This document shows, piece by piece, positions 59,101 through 64,000 of a DNA stretch of 64,000 bases (its first letter is position 1; each line of letters begins with the position of its first letter). The stretch spans positions 14,694,001 through 14,758,000 of the forward strand of contig NC_134993.1 in NCBI RefSeq assembly GCF_050947335.1. Direction: 5' to 3'. A program made the translations under genes and the position numbers. The notes beneath the pieces are model-generated. The model was given only the letters and a program-made list of their open reading frames with translations. It was not told where the DNA came from and made no database searches. This stretch comes from Megachile rotundata. Lineage: Eukaryota; Arthropoda; Insecta; Hymenoptera; Megachilidae.

Positions 59101-60245
59101 TCGTGATTCACAAAGCAGTCTAGATCTGATATTTCAATTAACGTACTAAATAAACAAGCGCGTAATCGAGCTGTCGGACTCGAACCGTGCCTCAGGAACG
59201 TTAAACTGCCAACATTTAACGGCACCGTAACTCTCGGAAAGGTCCATTACGTCACGAAATACGCTTCGGAAGTTTCTCGTCGGCCTAAATTTACCGTCGC
59301 GCCGTCCTGAATGAATTCAGTGGAAAAACGCCTCATAAATCCGGCCAAGTTTTCGCCTAGCGACGCGTCTCGACGTTTCTTGCCCGCGCGTGTACGAGCC
59401 ATTACGAGATAACGAGCTACCGCCACCGTTACACTTTACGACAAGCGTGCAATTTAATCCGGACCGTTCGAACGTTTATGTTCGATCGATATCGCAGACT
59501 GGAGCCAGAAGCTTCCACGGAATTCTCCGAATACTCTTTGAACGCTCCGTGTTATTTCCTGTTGTGCTGCGAATTGTCCCGGTCAACGATTTACGCTGGA
59601 AGATCAAAGGAGGTTCATGATGGGATGTGTTACAATCTTAACATGAAGGAACAAGGTTGAAATGTCATTTCGATCTGCAGTTAATACGAAAAATATAAGA
59701 AAAGTTTGTCAGCTTTGGTGATGAATGTGTCACAGCACAGTTCGTTGTTAAAAGGGGTTAAAATTGTGCTCCAAGTTAGTTAAGTTCGACTATGGAGAGT
59801 GCAGATTGGATTCGAATTAGTTCTCCGAACTGGTCTGCCTATCAGACACGCCTGGAACGTACCCGAACATATTTGAACGCTGAAAGAATAATAAAGCAAG
59901 TATGGAAATGAAAGAACCTTGAATCAATTTTGATTACGAGTACCAACGGAGCAGGAAGCTTAATTCGACTGTCAAAGTGGGTCATCCATCTGACCTATCG
60001 TATCCTGGAATTCTCAGACGGGTCAAGGCCTATCGCAATTATCAAATCGTTAATTGTATGGGACTTTCAACTTCGATTCTTTTCTGTTGTGGAACGTCTG
60101 TCTGGCGCCAGGCGTCTCGGCGCCTCAGCCCCGTCATTTATTTTCCCTACATAATGCACGAAGCTACGGATGCTGCCTGAATCGATCCGAAATACCCGAA
60201 AGGGTGAAAGACACTTTGCACATTTTCTTAAATATTACTTTTCAA
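59101..60245. other. dysc intron 3, unique
   Basis: No exon supported. A lone B-box-like word on the minus strand is noted under rejected items. Confidence 0.5.
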
Positions 60246-60249
60246 GCTT

Positions 60250-60632
60250 TCTCATATGTATATGTGTATGTGTATGTACATGTGTGTATATATATGTGTG
60301 TGAATATGTACATGTATGTATATGTATGTGTATGTATAGGTACATGTGTGTATATGCATGTGTATGTGTATGTATTATAGGTACATGTGTGTATATGTAC
60401 ATGTGTGTATATGTATGTGTATGTATAGGTACATGTGTGTATATGTATGTGTATGTATATGTACGTGTGTGCATATGTATATGAATATGTATATGTATAT
60501 TTCTCGTATGCATATGAATGTGTATACATATGTGTACATGTACATTTCTTATATGTATATGTATATTTCTCATATGAATGTGAATGTGCATACATACATG
60601 TACACGTACATTTCCTATATGCATACGTATAT
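60250..60632. repeat. (TATGTG/TATGTA)n microsatellite
   Basis: Alternating purine-pyrimidine sequence with a 6-bp theme. Long frames on both strands (Met/Cys/Val/Tyr and His/Ile/Thr/Tyr repeats) are artefacts. Such tracts can adopt Z-DNA. Confidence 0.96.
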
Positions 60633-62564
60633 AACAATAGTCACGAGGATCCCCTACAACTATCGATAAATTACTTCTTCTTCCATCTTATTTCCCCCAA
60701 TCACGAATTCCGAAAATCCATTCCGAATCTATCTCCATCGACTATTGCGTGCAATCACGAGAATGACCGAGCTGATAGTAAGACTTCCTGGTTCGTCGAA
60801 AACTCGAAGGTTCACGGGACGTCCTCGAGCTGGGTCGAAAGTACACAGGTACACGCGAGTGGAACGAAAATAGTGCGATAAGCGAGTTAGGATCGACTCG
60901 ATTTCGTACACTACCCTTCGACCTCATGAATTATTTATTTAATTGTCTCGAAGGATGGCCACGAGATTATCAACTGACCTATAAACTTCTGCTTTACTCG
61001 TCATTGTTATTCACTTGGCTGGAATTCAGTTTCTATCTGTCTGAGGAAAGTGAAATATGTACATATGGATCTGTGTTATACGTTCTCTAATTTTTCCCTT
61101 TCGATTTGAAGTTTACTTTCCATTTTTGGGTTCTCGTATTTTAAGCTAGTTTAAGGTGCATTTGAAAGAGTGACGAAGAATTTTTCTACAGAAATTTTTC
61201 TTCTATTTTATTAACCCCTTGACTTGAGTGCGTTAATGTGTCTCTTGACCTGCAACTTTTATCAAGTGCGTCAGTTAGAGTTAGCTAATTATTACCGTAA
61301 TTTTAAGATAAATAAAGAAAGTTGAAATGTTAGGTGCATCTTGGATTCAGGCACCCTTGATGCAAATTATACAAACTCAGTCGTGCTTCAAACATAATTT
61401 TGATTTCTTGCGTTCGAACTACAATGTGCATCACGAGTGTGATAAGATACGAACAAAAGGGTTAATTCAAAAAAATATCTTGTTCTTTTTGTGCCTTGAA
61501 AACGGTTCAATTTCAAGTGGCAAACAAAGGACTTGTCCTGCAATCAAGTAGGATTAATTGGGAAGGGTAGACCAGTCTCACCAAAGTCTGTATTGAAGAA
61601 TGTACCAAGAGTGTCGGCACGTATTTCGCATAAACACGAGAAAATTGCATCTTCCAGAAGCATGGAATCCTAAGGACGTGATCCGGGTCGGGTCAAGGAT
61701 AGGCAGGATGTGACGTCACGGACTGCCAGGAGATCGATATCCTAGCTACCGAGTGGCGTCACCGCAGAACGCACTGTCTGCTCCCTGTTGACCTTACACG
61801 TGCCAATTTTCTTGGAACGTGTGTGAACAAGCAGGCAATCTTTGTCCGAGCGAATCTGCTGCTTAAACAGCTGTTGATCTTCCCTTAGCTTTTTGTAGGA
61901 ACTCTAATAAACGAGCACTCAAAGATCTGAGTGATTTGATCGCGAATGAACTCCTTCATTTACAAAATAGATAAAGAAGATTGTCAAGGGGTATATATTT
62001 TTCCTTTATTATAAATAAATGAATGAATGTTCAGTCTAATCACTTGAATATTTATTCAAGAAAACTGTGACACACTCGACATAGGAGTGGCCTTTTCCTC
62101 GTTTCACCCATTCTGAATAGCCACGAATTCTTTCAGGCATTTCCAATACGTTCGAGTGGCCTTTATTCAAGGTATCGCGTTAATTTAAAGCCTCTCCCAT
62201 AATTTATGGATCGATCGCGGTAAAACGACGTTTACCATAATCATACTTTTCTCCAGCGAGATACAACGGGCGTTATTCGAAAGAGGCCATTGTACTTTAT
62301 CGAACGAGACCGTGAAAGGGCTTTCGAGCGTTATTCAAAACCCGTCACGGTTCTGTTATGCAAAAGAACCAAAAGGACACGTGTCAGCAGGGACAGATTC
62401 CGACAACTACGAATAGATCAAAGAAATCATTGTTAAGCATCCAAACAGAGTACATTTTTCTTCAAAAATCGAAACACGAAATCCCACACTAAAATTTCAT
62501 TTAAACGACTATTACTTAAGTTTAGGTGTCAACCCTGATCCTTAAAACTTTTACTGTCTTTCAG
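60633..62564. other. dysc intron 3, right end
   Basis: Unique. Relics of the GTGCGT motif near 61225 and 61263. Ends in the acceptor TTTTACTGTCTTTCAG. Confidence 0.55.
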
Positions 62565-62888
62565 ATGCTGAAGTCCTGCAGAACCCTGAGTATGACGGTA
62601 CGCGGTCCAGCGTTGGATCCCCGTTGCAGAGGAGGCCACCCTGTATGGTCCACTTCCGGTCGCCAGCAATCCTGCAGCTGGATGGATCGTCAAGGTCGTC
62701 CAGCCTCGCCACCGCCGTTGTACCCTCCGCGGGACTCCAGATACGGCCCCAGGACGAGAAAGGTCGAGCTCTGCATCGAACCTGGACAGTCTCTAGGCTT
62801 GATGATCAGGGGCGGCCTCGAGTACGGTCTCGGAATCTACGTGACAGGGGTCGACAAAGACAGCGTCGCCGATCGTGCTGGCCTCCTG
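62565..62888 (+). CDS. dysc: dysc coding exon 4, end of PDZ1, linker, start of PDZ2
   Basis: Strong acceptor; donor CTG then GTGAGA; phase 0 at both ends (108 codons, residues about 249-356). MLKSCRTLSMTVRGP finishes PDZ1. A Cys/Arg/Pro-rich linker follows (about 264-312). PDZ2 begins at RKVELCIEPGQ with the binding loop SLGLMIRGG and YGLGIYVTGVDKDSVADRAG. Confidence 0.93.
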
Positions 62889-63439
62889 GTGAGAATTAAT
62901 TGTCGTGATTGTTAAATTGTCGAATCACGGTGGAGCGAAAAGTGATCGTGAGTGCTTACCTTTTGGATTCTTTGCGATCGTTACCGGCGACCCGATGAAG
63001 CATCACTTCGATCCACTTTCCTCGTCGAAGTGCTTGCGCCCGTTCTAACACGGCAGATTAATTAATTCTTCCTGACATTGGATTACGTAACGGGCTAATT
63101 GACGGCATTCGTTATTCATGAATGTTCTATTACATCGATTGCGCGTCAAACAATCTTTCCGATCAATTTGTCTTTCGTGATGTCGTGAACTTTGACCCTT
63201 TGGCCCCTAGACACGGCTTTTAGACACTAATCTATTATTCTCTATGGCCTTCAGCATTCTCTATTATCCACGCAATGATTCTGCTAATATTTTTATCTTT
63301 TTGACGTCAGTTGATTTGACAATTTCTTTTTACTTTGACAAGTTGATAAAGTTATAATTAAATAACCTTTTATGAAAAATTCTTTTGGTTAGATACGATT
63401 GTTAGACACAGTTCAAAATATCCTGTTATCTGTTTACAG
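62889..63439. other. dysc intron 4 (551 bp)
   Basis: GTGAGA to TGTTTACAG. Nothing else is seen. Confidence 0.85.
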
Positions 63440-63672
63440 GTAGGTGATCAGATCATCGAGGTGAACGGACAGAGCTTCGAGGAGGCGACCCATGACGAGG
63501 CAGTGCAGATCCTGAAGACCAACAAGAGGATGACTCTCCTGATTCGCGACGTCGGAAAGGTTCCACACTCTTGTACCACCAGCCAGCCCATCGTTATGCC
63601 CACGTCCAGGTACCCTGAACACGATCCGCTGCTTCTGGAGAGCCCTGGAAATCATCGACCACCCAGTCCCAC
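63440..63672 (+). CDS. dysc: dysc coding exon 5, end of PDZ2 and linker
   Basis: Starts VGDQIIEVNGQSFEEATH, then DEAVQILKTNKRMTLLIR, which completes PDZ2 at about residue 398. A Pro/Ser-rich linker with YPEHDPLLLESPG follows. Donor CCAC then GTAAGC, phase 2. Confidence 0.93.
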
Positions 63673-63851
63673 GTAAGCGTTTGAATCGATGTTAACATGC
63701 ACCGATTCAAATCTTGACACGAAGATAAATTCTTAGAGGAGTTATATCAGTCGATACTTGTATCAGTCAATATTTTATATCAGTTACTTTGCATCAGTTA
63801 GGTATTTAACGTGAAAGAAATTAATTTGCATTTCTGTTGAACTCTGTCCAG
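63673..63851. other. dysc intron 5 (179 bp)
   Basis: GTAAGC to TGTCCAG, AT-rich. Confidence 0.85.
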
Positions 63852-64000
63852 TATCGCCAGCGATTGGAGACATCGAGGCGGCGTGCACACGGTCTCCGCC
63901 GCCACGGCCGCCATGGTGGAGGAAAAAGCGAGGGTGGTACTCGCACGAAGCGAGAGGGCAGCTCTCTCTCAGCTCCTGGCGGATTATAGAACGCGTCGAA
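63852..64000 (+). CDS. dysc: dysc coding exon 6 (partial), start of harmonin-N-like domain
   Basis: Phase 2 in (AC+T = Thr). It reads IASDWRHRGGVHTVSAATAA, then MVEEKARVVLARSERAALSQ and LLADYRTRR to the window edge. The ARVVLARSERAALSQLL segment resembles the first helix of the harmonin-N-like domain that follows PDZ2 in whirlin. The exon, the rest of that domain and any third PDZ lie beyond position 64000. Confidence 0.85.

Noticed and set aside
59176..59187. Perfect B-box word GGTTCGAGTCC on the minus strand
   Set aside because: No A box at a suitable distance upstream, no T-run and no tRNA-like stems.
60235..60881. Met/Cys/Val/Tyr and His/Ile/Thr/Tyr frames
   Set aside because: Translations of the TATGTG microsatellite on both strands.

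Overview
The window looks like nuclear DNA of an insect. Genes are split by GT-AG introns of about 90 bp to 10 kb, introns are AT-rich, and CpG is not visibly depleted. The protein matches are insect-type. I infer a hymenopteran, possibly a bee; that is inference from base composition and style, not from a diagnostic marker. Two genes can be supported, both on the + strand.

Region 1 (about 4.1-26.9 kb) is a Ral guanine-nucleotide exchange factor gene of the RalGDS/Rgl family. A candidate Inr+DPE promoter and 5' exon lie at about 4.10-4.35 kb. Coding exons are at 11182-11346, 21282-21386, 21453-21882, 22304-22926 and 22996-24048 and encode the REM domain, the CDC25/RasGEF domain, a Ser-rich linker and a Ras-association domain. 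A stop codon sits inside a possible splice donor at 24048. Two further exons (25453-25618 and 26311-26445) fit in phase and would replace the last residue with a basic and proline-rich tail. An 87-bp in-frame GT-AG segment lies inside the linker.

Region 2 (44126 to the right edge) is the 5' two-thirds of a whirlin/dyschronic (dysc) scaffold gene: six coding exons giving a low-complexity N terminus, PDZ1, PDZ2 and the beginning of the harmonin-N-like domain. The gene runs off the window.

Introns and intergenic DNA are unusually full of tandem repeats. I count more than 20 arrays with unrelated units from 13 to about 285 bp. The most striking are six arrays of a GTGCGTCA-centred minisatellite, three in each orientation. 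Four leader copies (three arrays) share a conserved leader of about 150 bp that begins with a small GC-rich palindrome; a fifth array has a recognisable relic of it. Two other arrays share a different leader. This looks like an undescribed repeat family of the form hairpin, leader, minisatellite. Other points of note are E2F-type palindromes repeated inside a 160-bp array just upstream of the first Rgl coding exon, a 0.9-kb G-rich array, a 299-bp foldback/MITE-like element and a tRNA-like Pol III relic.

The two genes have no evident direct joint function. Rgl acts in Ras-to-Ral signalling; dysc organises membrane/channel complexes. Most other open frames in the window are by-products of tandem repeats whose period is a multiple of three.
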